Assembly (NCBI GenBank): GCA_022478985.1
Contig: JAKSZP010007885.1
Span: forward strand, 186,001 to 250,000
Source of the DNA: Massospora cicadina
Lineage: Eukaryota; Entomophthoromycota; Entomophthoromycetes; Entomophthorales; Entomophthoraceae
Length of the DNA: 64,000 bases
Direction: 5' to 3'
Below are positions 33,704 to 44,557 of the stretch, one piece after another (position 1 is the first letter of the stretch; the number at the start of each line of letters is the position of its first letter). The translations under genes and the position numbers were made by a program. The notes under the pieces are model-generated. The model had not been told where the DNA came from. It was given only the letters and a program-made list of their open reading frames with translations, and ran no database searches.

Positions 33704-34210
33704 TACATTAAATCAACCAGATCTGCCATTATGGCAATTATCAGCAGCAGGCGATAAACAGTTGGCATTCTAATGCTTTGTATTAGGGCGGTTAAATTTA
33801 AAAGTGTAAGCTTGAGTTTTGAAAGACATCCATGCAAGACGTCCCTCCAGCTCATAGTAATTCTGTAACTAGTGCAAGGAAGCGTGTTTGGTCACAACCT
33901 TAAACTTTGATCCATGAAGGTACACCTAAAGCTGTTTAGAAGCGTAAATTACAGCTAGGAACTCCTGCTTGGTCACTGTGTAATTCTGCTCAGGACATTT
34001 TAAACTTTAGCTGCAATAAGTGATAGAGTGCTTCACCCTACATCGTCACGCTGAGATGTACCGCCTACAGAGGAAAGGGAAGTGTCAGTCTGAACGATGA
34101 ACTCCTTATTAAAGTTTGGTATTGTAATACCAGGGCACTGATCAACTCCATATGAAAAGTGTCGAAGGCACTACAACAACGTTCCATCCATTTGAACGTG
34201 GCGTTTCTTT
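33704..34210 (-). pseudogene. GY4 RNase H
   Basis: Minus strand, in broken frames: FNKEFIVQTDTSLSSVGGTS (about 34110-34055; first Asp), then a decayed NYTVTKQE-type block (about 33985-33950), YLHGSKFKVVTK (about 33920-33895), and tail text ending at the LB2 junction. The order RT, RNase H, integrase is preserved once LB2 is ignored. Frames shift at least five times. Confidence 0.7.
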
Positions 34211-35100
34211 TCAGAATCTCAAAGAGAAGGGCCCCAATACTGCTGAAATTGAAGATATAGAATAAGACTACCCAACCATGCCCAGAACACCTGATTAACC
34301 AGCTTGGTACTTAGCCAGGCATTTTCCTGGTAGCTTAGATTAAATGACTGTGGTCTAAGTTCACTAGCATCCACCACAAACTCAGGATATTCTAGCTGGT
34401 CTTTGACGAAGTGGCATTTTAAGGACTTGATATTTATGTTGGCTTTCGCGAGCAGGTGGAATACCTCCTACAAATGATTTAGATGATTTGAAAACGCTTG
34501 CAAGAAGACTTTAATGTTGTTGAGGTACACAAGGATGCACAACAGCTTGAGATCCCCCAGAATAGTGTTCATGGCCCTCTGGAACGTAGCCAGGGTGTTA
34601 TATAGCCCCTGAGGCATATTAGTGGGCTGGAATAACCCTTTGGTAGTGATCATGGCACACTTATCTTGTTCCACCACTGGCAACTCAATTTGCCAATAAC
34701 CAGATATTAGGTTAACGCCAAGATATAACAAGCATTGCCCAAGTGGAATAAAGAATCATAGATTTGGAGCAGCGGACAAAAGTCTTTATTACTAATATTA
34801 TTTTGTTTTTGGTAGTCAATTACATCATGGCTGGTTCAAAATTTCTTCTTTACTATCAATACAGGGTAAGCCCGGGACTTCTGGATAGCTCCAGAATGCC
34901 CTGCTTCAACAGCTTTCCTATCTTATCATAAACTTTTCCTCCACAACCCTCAGGTGACACTTTTGATGATAAAGGATAGGAGGGTGGTACCCTGTGTCTA
35001 ACTGATGAATGACGCCGTGAACACATACCATATTGTGGTCATTGTATGCGAAAAATTCCCAATACTTTTCAAATAGTGTGATGGCTCAATACTTCTATTT
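34211..35100 (-). pseudogene. GY4 reverse transcriptase
   Basis: The intact piece 34731-34468 reads LISGYWQIELPVVEQDKCAM (palm Asp replaced by Asn: NLISGYW for the usual DLISGYW), then the MPQGLYNTLATFQRAMNTIL block and CILVYLNNIKVF, where YLDD is YLNN. Both palm aspartates of the box and the first palm Asp are thus Asn, all explained by G-to-A changes. The fingers lie in broken frames to about 35100; the connection continues leftward to 34211. Confidence 0.85.
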
Positions 35101-35960
35101 TCTAACAGCCTTGTTAAAGTTTCTTGGGGGAACCGCTGCCATTAAGCCAACTTGAGTTCCAATGTGAATAATAAACTCATCCAGAGAACCAAATTGAAAA
35201 ATGCATGATCTCATCAATGGGGGTCAAATGCAAATATGCCACCACCTGGTGTCTTTAGACCTTCAGTGGCCCTTTATGCAGGTTTGCTAGCAACACTTTA
35301 ACCTTCCTCGTGTCCAGGTAATATGATTGACTGGGACACATGGGGTTCAAAGAGGGAATGCTGATAGGGCACAAGGACCTCCCCATAGAGACCATCTGGT
35401 ATCTCAATTTCAAGCCTTTTTCCCACTATATTTTGTGGCTAAAGACGATTGTTACAGCATCCGTGTACCAGAATGGTAGCCCCTGGTAATCATATATTTG
35501 ATAGGGGAGAGTCTTAATATTTTAATCGCTTGCTGTAGATGGGAAATATGCCATCACCGTACCTGATATTAACATGCCTAGTGTAGGTGAAATCTTTTGG
35601 CATCTCACTTGAGATGAAGTATACTAGGATCTGCTGTCACAGGATCTCAAATGTCATTTCCAACATATTGACTACCACACCAAAGTGGCAAATGAAGGCT
35701 GCTCTATCAGCATGTTGTAGTTGTGATTTGGCAACACATTTGGTGGTTCAGAGATAGTGATAGACCCAAACTGCAGAGGCAGCACACTATATGCCCCTTC
35801 TGAGACAGCGCATTCTGCCCCAGCAGTCCCATATACCATCCGGTGCTACACATTAGGTTTTAACGGTAACTTAGCCACCAACTTCGTTGATATTATGGTG
35901 ACTAGTGCGTTAGTGTCTATGATTGCACAAACTTCGTTTTTTGCCACAAAATCTCACAAT
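35101..35960 (-). pseudogene. GY4 protease and PR-RT linker
   Basis: Minus-strand text at about 35935-35870 reads VCAIIDTNALVTIISTKLVA, matching GY6 IIDTGAPVNIVSTKLVAKL. The catalytic Asp is kept but the following Gly is Asn. Leftward, flap and linker text resembles GY6 (GDGIFPIYSK, IEIPDGLYGEV at about 35400, HLGSLDEFIIHIGTQVGL at about 35165). The long plus-strand frame 35757-36023 is a shadow. Confidence 0.7.
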
Positions 35961-36149
35961 ATGTACACTCAGAATAAGAAGAACCCTGATTATTTAATAT
36001 GTGAATATGCAGGGAATCTTTGAAAGGGACCACATAATTCCCACTCTGACTTTGTACTATTCCATAATAATCACTTCTAAAGGGATGGCTACGTTCACCC
36101 CTTTTAGTAATATGAATCCGAGGAGGGTCAAGGTTCATCTGATGAGGCT

Positions 36150-37785
36150 TGCTCCAATATCTGAAATGCATAAGACTTCAGAACTCCTGATGGCCTTCCT
36201 CCACTGCTACCTCTTTAACTCGTGAGGGGGTCAGCACATGTACATCATTGGTAACTCGTTGATATAGCAACACATTGGTGTGATTGTGGGGTCCAGCAGA
36301 AAAGTAATATACTGGGTTCAGGTGGAACAATTGAAGTCAAACAAGCGTAAGTAGAGGGTCCCATCTCTACTCCGCTTGACCTAATCCCTGACTAAACTGG
36401 TCAGCTGTGCAGCATGGACTTGCCACTTAATATGGCAGTTTACTGAAATATGTCCACGGCGGCTGCATAAATAACATATTACCCTGAAGGCATCTCATTT
36501 CTGAGTCATTAAAAGGTCCAGGCCATGGGTTTAGGGATGGATTATAATATGAGCAAGGATGGGGCGAAGAATTTTAGGACTGCCGAAGGTTAGCCAAAAT
36601 TATAGTTTGGCCATGGCATACCACTTGAAGAAGTTGGGTCAGCGGCAGCCATGGTTACCTTCTGTTCTTGATTAGGTAAACTGAATGTTGAGGCTAGTTT
36701 TTGCAGGTAGTTAACAATTTTAAGTAAAGGGATATCCACTTGCAGGACCAGAGACATTGCGTTGAAAAGCTCCCAATTTGGTTTCACCACAGCGGTCATT
36801 GCAATTCCTATATCAGCATCAGATAACATCCATGCTCCTACTAAGACGTGTATTTCCAAAAATAAATTTATCAGCAGACTCCATCAGAGTTCCATTCCAC
36901 TGAACCTGATTGTCAGGAAAGCATCCTTCCATTAAGCCATTTTATCTACAATAAACAAGCTCAACGCCGTGATCTTTACTTTCTGATAGGTAACTAAAAT
37001 AACCTTCAGGTAGCACATAACTTGATGGCGCTCTTGAAATTTAGGGCGGAGATTAATAGCTTTGCCTTATAGCAGTCTGAAGCTCCCTCCACAGCAAATT
37101 AAAAGCATTTGAAGAACCCATGCATGTTCCCATTTAAATTGAATGGGGAATCTTTTCAACAAAGACACTCTCATCTCATTTGAGGCTACAAGCTTTCAGA
37201 GTGAACTGGAGCACATCTTGTTGGGCATGGGTTGAACCACAATGAGGGGAGGACACTTAATGAAGGGCGGAACTCGGCTTTTCTGCAGAATTGGTTGTGG
37301 TATGGTCTTCCTCAGTTGGCAGCACAGTGAACATATGAGGAACTTCTTCTGGTGAGGCAGAATAATCCCTAGAACTTCTGCTATTGGAGAACTGACTAAA
37401 ACTGACTGCTCAGTCAAAGAAGATCTCTCATGCAACTCCTTGGCTTCCCCCTATCACAGCGCCCCTGGTCTTCGCTGTTGTCTCCCTTTTGTTCGTTTGT
37501 TCCACATCAGAAGCTCTGGTAAAGAGGTCTTAGCATCCAGTTTCACTCAACGCAATGCAGCCTTATGACTGTTGCTGTTGAGGTCCGCTAATAGATGGTG
37601 TTGTAGGTTGAGTACAAAGTTTACTCAATAATTCTGCAAGCAGATACAGTAGAATTTTATGCTTGTGGCAAGCTCGTCATTGGCTCATCATAATGCATCT
37701 AATATGGTTTTAATCTTGGCATATCGCACTGGCTCATTAGACTGGGATGGGTTCTAATTAGCTTTAGATGAATCCACCATGGTGC
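36150..37785 (-). pseudogene. GY4 gag
   Basis: Starts near 37780 (MVDSSKAN), 40 bases after the PBS. A helical N-terminal part with many stops is followed by 37435-37196 (LHERSSLTEQSVLV). Next is the capsid text around 36990-36590 (ADQVMCYLKVILVTYQ; GAWMLSDADIGIAMTAVVKP), homologous to GY6 and GY7 gag. At about 36475-36430 there is an intact zinc knuckle CYLCSRRGHISVNC. The longest intact frame is only 89 codons. Confidence 0.75.
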
Positions 37786-37828
37786 AGATAGGCAGATATA
37801 CTTTTTTGGTTGAATCAGTGGCCCCCTC

Positions 37829-37840
37829 TAGTGAACACCA
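37829..37840 (-). other. GY4 primer-binding site
   Basis: On the minus strand TGGTGTTCACTA, one base from the LTR. It is the GY3/GY6/GY7 site (TGGTGCTCACTA) with a single C to T change. Confidence 0.78.
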
Positions 37841-37841
37841 C

Positions 37842-38055
37842 TGTTGGATTCCAAAGGATGAGATGCAATCCGGCAGAAGGTTGCACAGGAGCAACTTCCA
37901 ACTGATGCAACAGGAGGGCAATATGGCGATTGCTTTCCCTCAAATAAATATAATAAATTATAAAAAAGAAGCAAGAGATTTTATAACCACAAACTTTTAA
38001 TATGATAACAGAGTCGCAAGAATGTTAATTTTAGGGGTGTACATAAAATACAGGT
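37842..38055 (-). repeat. GY4 5' LTR, left piece
   Basis: 214 bases matching 11913-12125, starting TGTTGGATTCC. It is cut at 38055/38056 by GY5 and continues at 45684. Bases 38051-38055 (caggt) and 45684-45688 (tgggt) are the presumed GY5 target duplication with two transitions. Confidence 0.85.
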
Positions 38056-39180
38056 TATAAAAATTTACCTTTGGTTGTTATCAGCAAGCAACCTAGTAAC
38101 CTTTTACCTGCACAGGTTTGGTTTCCTCGTGCACTTCATCACGTTGTATAGAATGAATTATTAATTGATAATAGTATGGAGACTATTATCCATAGTTGAG
38201 TATGAATTATATTTCAGCCCAACGCTTGGCCAGTATTCCTGATTAAATACTCATGAAGTTGTACTTGTAGGGATTCGTTCCCTATGCTCTTGTCCACCCA
38301 ATCTTCGCTGAGATACCCCAGTGACAGTCTCTTCAGTCCAACACACAGTTGGCAGCTATCCCTGATTGTGGTTTCTTCTTTCTCTAGATCCCCACTCGGA
38401 TCTTTACTCTTCTCTCTGAGAGTCTTCCAATTATTGCCCTCTGCAATAATCCTTGAGACAGAACAACACAATAGAAGCTGATAATATTTTAACTATGTAC
38501 CAAATGGATAATATTACTGTTCTTGTCAATAATGTTTTTTATTATATTAAATCCTAGGGAATATATATAGTGGGGAATTTGGCTGTCTAACCCTCAGTTG
38601 ACACCTCTTCGATGAAATGGAAGCTGTTGCCATTGAATCACCCATCCTCGTCTCAGCAGTGATGGTCTTCCCCATCCTGGCTAGGATTCCATTTGTTGGA
38701 CATCCTCAAGACCTAAAAATGGAAAGAGTTGGAAAACGTGTCCCTAACATTTTCCTCTCAATCCAAGCGAACCAACCATATTTGGCTAGTGACCTGCTTA
38801 GGTAATGGGACTTATTACCCATTATGGCAGGTCACTCACCAACCAATCAATTCGCTAGTTGCAGGTGGCATCACTTGCCTCGCAACTTGCTATTCATTCC
38901 CAATCAGTTGGTGATGAAACCTGACTGATCCCAATTGGTACAACTGATAGTTAATTACTATCAGATGCCCCTATTTTATCAGCAACTCTGCCCATTGAGA
39001 TCTTAAGGTTTCAGCCAAATTTTTCATGAGGATATGACCAGGCGAATATCCCAAATCCCCTGAACGTAGTTACTCTAAAACTCAGGCCAACCAATTCCTG
39101 ATTCACTTCACCTTAGGGAATTTTCCCCCAGCGATACCAGGTAATCTAGCAGGCTGGGAATATGGGCAAATATCCCAACA
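38056..39180 (-). repeat. GY5 3' LTR
   Basis: 1125 bp, collinear with 44558-45683. Ends (plus reading) TATAAAAATTTAC ... CCCAACA; the first TG is TA here. Contains the long hairpin 38788-38836 and a shorter inverted repeat CTGATAG/CTATCAG around 38945-38965. The 62-codon plus-strand frame at 38617-38805 recurs at 45121 only because the LTR is duplicated. Confidence 0.92.
38788..38836. repeat. Hairpin in GY5 LTR
   Basis: Outer arms AGTGACCTGC (38788-38797) and GCAGGTCACT (38827-38836) pair perfectly. Inner arms TAATGGG and CCCATTA also pair, leaving an 8-base loop. The same structure is kept at 45292-45340 in the other LTR, with one loop change. Confidence 0.8.
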
Positions 39181-39194
39181 CATCTCCCCCCTTG
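39181..39194 (-). other. GY5 polypurine tract
   Basis: Plus-strand CATCTCCCCCCTTG, i.e. AAGGGGGGAGATG on the minus strand, directly before the 3' LTR. Confidence 0.82.
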
Positions 39195-39196
39195 CC

Positions 39197-39763
39197 TAGA
39201 TTTTCAGCGAGAAAAGGACCAGGGCATAAAACACCACTTTGGAAACTTAAGCCAAATACTTTATTGGTTCAAGCAGAGTACACTTATCAATACTCAACGC
39301 TGCTCGGGATGACCTTTACCATATGGAATTCTTCCTCTTCCTCCTCACTACTGCCTTCTCAGAGTGCGGTCCCCACGATCTACTGTTTTGCCAGGATGAT
39401 CAACTTACTCATGACGATATTAGTCCCAGGATCCAGTTTTCCCCCTGTCAGGGTATATGACCCACAGTCATAGTCAGGTTTCTTGGTCCAGCGTCCTTGA
39501 TCTTCTGTTTTTCTCCTCATCCTAGACAGGAAACTCTTGCCATCAATGTTCATTTCGCGGCTCAATTAAGAATACTTATTTTCTATATGCCCTTGTTATT
39601 TCGCTCTTAACCTCTTGGCTCAATTCATTCCTAATTCTTCCCTTGGAGAGCTTATCTAATTAATTTTGAGATTAATTTCTCCAAAATTGGAGCTTAATGG
39701 ATTGTATAGTGCACAATTTTAACTTCCATATAAGTCTGACATCCCCCCTCTCTTCCAGCTCAT
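39197..39763. other. GY5 3' region before the antisense frame
   Basis: About 570 bases without pol text. A minus-strand frame (39565-39380) and a plus-strand frame (39162-39473, with a run of Ser) both look like chance. Just before 39764 the plus strand has a pyrimidine run ending TCTTCCAG (39747-39758), which looks like a 3' splice site for the plus-strand frame that follows. Confidence 0.45.
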
Positions 39764-40760
39764 ATGTCAAATTCAGAGTTGCAATACCAGCAGCTTTTTG
39801 AACAGTTTGTCTGATCAAGACCTCCGTCTCTTCCAGCAGATGAGTCAGGATGCTCAGCGGAACCTCTTCTATGGTCCTTCCAGGGCTCATACAGCTAGTT
39901 TGACACCAGCGGCTAGTCCTTCCGTCAAATTACTTAAATGGTAACTAATCCCTCTGAAACCAGGCTGGCTACTGTTTCAAACAACTCTCAGCCAATTCTT
40001 CCTCTGCCATCGATTCCAGAATTGGACTTTGAAACTCTCCTGGATTCAGCTCCTTTTGATGATGCTCTGAACATCATCGTAGATGCTCCAGAGATGATGC
40101 CATTTGTTATGGATCATTCAATTCTTGACAGGTCATACCTGCTTCCTGAGTTCCTCTTCCAAATCAGTCAATATTACAAACCCTCTGTTCTGGTCTCTGA
40201 GCTCACAATTGGTAACAGTATTCACTTTGAGCTCCCCTACACTGAACTCTGGGCCCAAGTCACCAAGGCTTTGACTCTAGCGCTGAATCCCTCTGATCTT
40301 GATAAAATCCTGGATTGGATACCGCTTCTTATGCTCTTCGCTTTGCTGGCCAAGTTCTTTAAAGTTGGTCCATGAAGCTTCCAGCCTTTCCTGGGCTCCC
40401 CCGTTTGTTCAGCTTTAGCTTCCAAGAAGCCCAAAGTCGCCGCTTGCAGAATGCAATCTGCTCCTTGCCAACTATCTCTTCTCTGGCACTTCCCATTGGT
40501 ATCTTCCGCTGATGGCGTTGATAGGGGGCATGATTTGGCAACCCCCGTCAAGCATCCCTTGTTCATTGCTGGCCCATATGTCCAGAGTCCTTGATGAAGC
40601 CCATCTTCAGGCGCTCAGGACTAATCTTCCTCTCCGGTACCATATTGGGATTACTCAGGGTTATTCACCAATTGCCTCTTCTTATACTGTTGCTTTCCTC
40701 CCCACTCTGGGGATTCGCGAATGGCTTCATCCAAAATCTCAATTTCCCTTCCCCTAGTCG
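39764..40760 (+). pseudogene. Unrecognised gene antisense in GY5 3' region
   Basis: Plus strand, opposite to GY5. Begins MSNSELQYQQLFEQF (39764), shifts frame at about 39806 to give SDQDLRLFQQMSQDAQRNLF, shifts back near 39935, then runs open 39938-40375 (145 codons), and on past a stop to about 40560. A last shift gives EAHLQALRTNLPLRYHIGIT (about 40600-40660), ending at 40757. Text is Ser/Pro/Leu-rich with helices (acidic DFETLLDSAPFDDAL); no known family recognised. It could be a captured host gene or an antisense ORF of the element. The minus strand here has no pol homology. Confidence 0.5.
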
Positions 40761-41240
40761 CTTTCTCTCAGGGCTCAGCGTCCTCTCAAAGGACATGGTT
40801 TTGTGTAGGTTTAGCCCTTGCTAGCATCCGATCTTATATCAATTTCAACGGGCTGTTCCTTCCTACACAATCCATCCTCCCAACCCCAAGAGGCAACATA
40901 GGCGGAATCATCCCCATACTGAGGATAAAAAAAAAATAGAAAAATATATCAGTTTTTTCTCTGTGCAGTTTATAATCTTTTTTTCCAACTTCTTTTATCA
41001 AATTTTTATCTTTATTCTTCTTTTTTTCCTATATGACTTGACCTTGTTTTGGTTAAGCTGTCCATCTTTTTTATTCCCCCCAAACTGGGTTCTGGGTATT
41101 TAAACCTGCCAGTTTTCTATGGTTCAAGTTCTTTTTTCAGACTTAACCATCTAGATTGGTTCAGAGGTCCTTTTTTCGGACTTGACCTAATCATCAGGAA
41201 ATGACCAACTTAATAGTCCATTGGTCCTTCAGGAACTCTT
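40761..41240. other. GY5 3' region, AT-rich, with short repeated units
   Basis: Low-complexity T-rich stretches (40925-41040). Then units of about 37 bases of the type TGGTTCA-(A/G)-GGTCCTTTTTTCGGACTT (41080-41225) follow; a related block is at 43434-43585. No coding text seen. Confidence 0.5.
41078..41225. repeat. GY5 internal direct repeat, copy 1
   Basis: About 150 bases starting CCAAACTGGGTTCTGGGTA, imperfectly repeated at 43434-43585 (CCAAACTGGGTCCTAGGTA). Each copy itself contains two to three diverged TGGTTCA units. The two copies bracket the integrase/RNase H block. Confidence 0.65.
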
Positions 41241-42400
41241 TTTTATTTTTTATCAATCCAACGCTTTAGATACTTAGCGTGGACTTGATTTACAACTCTT
41301 ACATCCAAGAGATTCTTGATGGAGTAAGCATCGGTCACTGTCTTGGTAATTACTTTGAACTGACCTGATTACAATGCATCAGTTTGTTTCTTTGTCCAAA
41401 ACCATGCATATCGCAATAGACAACTCTAATTCTCCTATTCAATATTCTTCTAAGGCCTGTCAGTTCTTGTAATCCGTTGATTTTGCTCATATCCTTTTCT
41501 TCAAAGTTTTATTGAATGCTTGCAATTGTAAATCATCAGGATACTTGTCAGTCAGTTCACGTATTTCTCAGTACTCATCCTTGATGTAGGTTCCACCACT
41601 GAACATAAAATCGGCGGCAACGCGGCCTTTCTCCCCTATAATAACTCAAATGGCATCTTTCCCATCGCCAATGATGACTAATATTGTAGGCGAACATCAC
41701 CAAACTCAGGTACGTTCCCCACACAGAAGTTCTCCATGCAACTAGCTTCCTCAGCATTGCAGCCAACGTTTCATTGACCCATTCTATCAGTCTGTTTGTC
41801 TCCAGCAGGTAAGGTACTGACACAGCTCCTCTGATCCCCAATATCTCATTTAACCTTAGGATCACATGAAACATGAAGTTGGTCCCATTGTCACTAAGCA
41901 GGGCCTGCGGACATCAATGCCAGTATACTACTTGATCCAGGATGAACCTCGTAGTACTGGTAGCATCTACTTTTGTTAGAGCCATCATCTGACCCATCTC
42001 GTCAGATGGTCAATAGCAACTAAAATGTACTTGACTCCCCCTGTGCTCATCGTCAGCAGTCCCATCACGTCAATGGACACCATGTGCCAGGCAAATCCAG
42101 GGTGGACCAGTCAGTATCCATTCTATTCCTATGTGGTTTGTGCAGCTGCACTACACATAACAAGCTTGATAATCTGTGACATCCTAGTTGATGGATTCCC
42201 AGTAATAGTACTGGCGAATATGGTCAGTTGTTTTCCTCAGGCCTCCATGCCTAAGAACCTTGTGAGCTGCTTGTACTATCGCTGCTCTTTCTGACAGTTT
42301 TGGGAATAATAACTGCTTCCCGTTGATCATATTGAGTACTTGTCCATCCATGGTCTTAGTGTTTTCCATCGCTTTCTGAAGCGCACCTTAGATTTCTTGG
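41240..42400 (-). pseudogene. GY5 integrase
   Basis: Minus strand. The zinc-binding part is open in 42369-42184 (AAHKVLRHGGLRKTTDHIRQ). The core follows in broken frames: MVSIDVMGLL (first Asp, about 42080-42050), then LLSDNGTNFMFHVILRLNEI (second Asp, about 41910-41850), YLLETNRLIEWVNETL (catalytic Glu, about 41820-41775), FAYNISHH. The C-terminal tail reaches about 41240. The DDE triad is intact, but a frame change divides it at about 41880. Confidence 0.83.
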
Positions 42401-42960
42401 GGCTTGTCCCCAATTTTTCCTTCGACCATTCTCTGGAATAGCTCATCTACCTGCGGGTATATTAACTTGGACCATTGGCAACTGCGATAAGCCATCCACA
42501 TTCTGGTGAGAAGCCCCACTCAGTGGACAATCTCATAATCATAAGCCTGGAGCTTAAGTGCCCATTGGGCCAGTCATCCTTCCAGTCTCTTAAATTGTGC
42601 AGCCAATGCAACTAAGAGTGGTCTGTTACCACCTTAAAGCGCATTCCATGGACGTACAACCAAAACTGCTTGCATACATAAATGACCACAAGGCATTCAC
42701 GCTCAGTCACAGTGTAGTTCCTCTTAGCGGCTGAGAGTGTCCAGATTACATATGCCACTGGATGTTCATCCCCAAGTTTGTCTACTTGGCTCAGTATGGC
42801 ACTGATCACCATCAATGAAGCATTGGTTTGAATAATAAACTCCCAATTAAAATTTGGATATTTCAGAACTGGCGAACCTATCAAATACTGGAGTAAGTCA
42901 TTGAAGGAGTCCGGGGCTCTTCATTCCATATGAATCCTTTTTTTGGATCCTTTAATTAAT
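42401..42960 (-). pseudogene. GY5 RNase H and RT scrap
   Basis: The frame 42884-42612 is RNase H: LKYPNFNWEFIIQTNASLMV (first Asp is Asn), AAKRNYTVTERECLVVIYVC (Glu present), FKVVTDHS (Asp present). It continues with RLEG(stop)LAQWALKLQAYDYE to about 42530. Upstream, at about 43010-42895, only the RT connection end is visible (RRFIWDFAQISEPLF, KKGFIWNEE). No RT palm text is seen to the right, so most of RT has been lost. Confidence 0.8.
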
Positions 42961-43433
42961 GGAATAATGGCTCAGATATTTGGGCGAAGTCCCAAATAAA
43001 TCTTCTAATAGATTGATACTCTTGGAAACTCATACTGGAAATCTCATTTCATCCTGAGTGCAGATTTTCCCCAGTATTGACCCTTTGTGAATTACATCTC
43101 TTGTGCATCACAAATCATAGTCATTTTTGGGCAAATACTCTCCGATACATTTCAACAATTCAAGCACCTCCTCTTGCTGGCCTTCCAACAGATCAACGAG
43201 TTGCTCTTTATCAACCAATAGGTTGATGCTCTTGGTTACCCTGGCTAATAACTTCATCTCATCAAGAGTGGAATTTCCTCTGTTCAGCCATCAGGATTTT
43301 TTCATCATTTCTTAGGTCTGAAACTCATGGACCATAAAATAAATGTCTTAATATCATATATAATTTTTGCATTTTTCTTTTGCAATGGGACTTGCAACCT
43401 ACAAAAAGGTTCAGAGGTCCTTCTTTTCCCCTT

Positions 43434-43585
43434 CATCCAAACTGGGTCCTAGGTACGTAAACCTACAGTTATCATGGTTCAAAATCTTATCCTCTTAAGA
43501 TTTAACCAACCATTTGGTTCAGTGGTCCTCTTCAAGGACTTGCCCAGAATCTCAGGACATAACCATTTAATGGTTCAGAGGTGCG
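43434..43585. repeat. GY5 internal direct repeat, copy 2
   Basis: Partner of 41078-41225, with shared blocks CCAAACTGGGT, ATGGTTCAA, TTAACCA, TTGGTTCAG and GGTCC. Confidence 0.65.
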
Positions 43586-44117
43586 CTGGAAACAGCGCAA
43601 TTATTTTATCTTAGGCTCAATACTTCCAATTAGTATTGACCTTTCTCACTATATGATCAGCAGCGCTGTCTCTTCGCGTATAGGCTACTCTTGCCAACTT
43701 TGGCAATACTCTTGAATATTAGGCCTTTAATCCCGACTGGTTAATCGTCCAACAGGTCCTAATTTCATCTCTTATTTCGGCAACTGATGCTTTGGATCCT
43801 CTTATCTTATTAGCCAACAGTTTCATTCGATTGTCCAGATTTATTTTCTCCTGAAAACGATTTTCAGCCTACATGGCTATCCTTAATTACATAGGTTGTT
43901 CTGGTCTCGTTAGCTTCATTCAATTTCTCCTAAATTGATGAACTCGTCTCTAGTAACTTCTGATCAGTGATTGAGTGTTAAATGATATAAATGATTTTCT
44001 CCAATATCTTGGATTAATCTTTTCCTTTTTTGCCTTCAAATCTTGGTTGGTATAGCAATCCAATTCTCCAGATTGATTGCTTCCTATTTCGTCCAATGCC
44101 TCATTTAAACATTCACT

Positions 44118-44276
44118 CCTCAGGACTATTTAAAGCGGATTTAATTTCAACCTGAGTAAATCTTCTGTTCCTTGGGACTATTTCCAGTGGGCCCAATTCC
44201 AACCCAAGTTGGCCCTGCTGATCCTCGGGACTATTTCCAGTGGACCCAATTTCAACCCAAGTTGGCCCTGCTGATA
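44118..44276. repeat. GY5 53-bp tandem repeat, three units
   Basis: Units at about 44118-44170, 44171-44223 and 44224-44276. The last two are nearly identical (GGGACTATTTCCAGTGG, CCAAGTTGGCCCTGCTGAT); the first is diverged. On the minus strand they encode a repeated Gln/Gly/Leu/Pro peptide if a one-base loss per unit (54 to 53) is assumed. Confidence 0.85.
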
Positions 44277-44537
44277 CTCTTCATCTCAAGTAGATGTCTG
44301 GTGGAACTGGTTTCCTTGCAGCTCTAGATAGTTCCATATCTAGGCTGCAAGTCCTTTTCCCTGAACTTGAGCATCTTCATTTGGCTTCACTCAGAGCTCC
44401 ACTGCTGAGCTGGGGTGAACGCCACTGAATGCAATCCTCTTCACATTCTATCTCCGTTACTTCCTTCAGTAACTCATTTCCAAACTTAGAAACAGCTTCA
44501 TAGAACATTATTTTCTATATTTTCTAACTCAACTACC

Positions 44538-44554
44538 CCCTGTCTTGCGCACCA
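44538..44554 (-). other. GY5 primer-binding site
   Basis: On the minus strand TGGTGCGCAAGACAGGG, three bases from the right LTR. It shares only TGGTGC with the site of the other elements, so GY5 uses a different primer tRNA. Confidence 0.75.
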
Positions 44555-44557
44555 ACT

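Larger units (their letters stand above)
43020..44530 (-). pseudogene. GY5 gag-side region with tandem repeats
   Basis: Minus strand, starting shortly after the PBS: MFYEAVSKFGNELLKEVTEI (about 44510-44450), then the repeated segment EYQQGQLGLKLGPLEIVP / QQGQLGLELGPLEIVPR. Next comes Lys/Glu/Leu-rich text suggesting coiled coils (ENRFQEKINLDNRMKLLANK, about 43870-43810; TKSINLLVDKEQLVDLLEGQ, about 43240-43180). It has the place and character of a gag, but no capsid or zinc-knuckle match is seen. Several frame changes. Function not assigned beyond that. Confidence 0.5.

Noticed and set aside
38617..38805. 62-codon frame conserved at 45121-45309
   Set aside because: The conservation is explained by the two copies of the GY5 LTR and does not show a gene.
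40237..40566. 109-codon minus-strand frame in GY5 3' region
   Set aside because: It overlaps the longer, more protein-like plus-strand frame and has no pol motif; judged a shadow, though the choice of strand is not certain.
44118..44276. CRISPR-like array
   Set aside because: Tandem units without spacers, in a eukaryotic retroelement.
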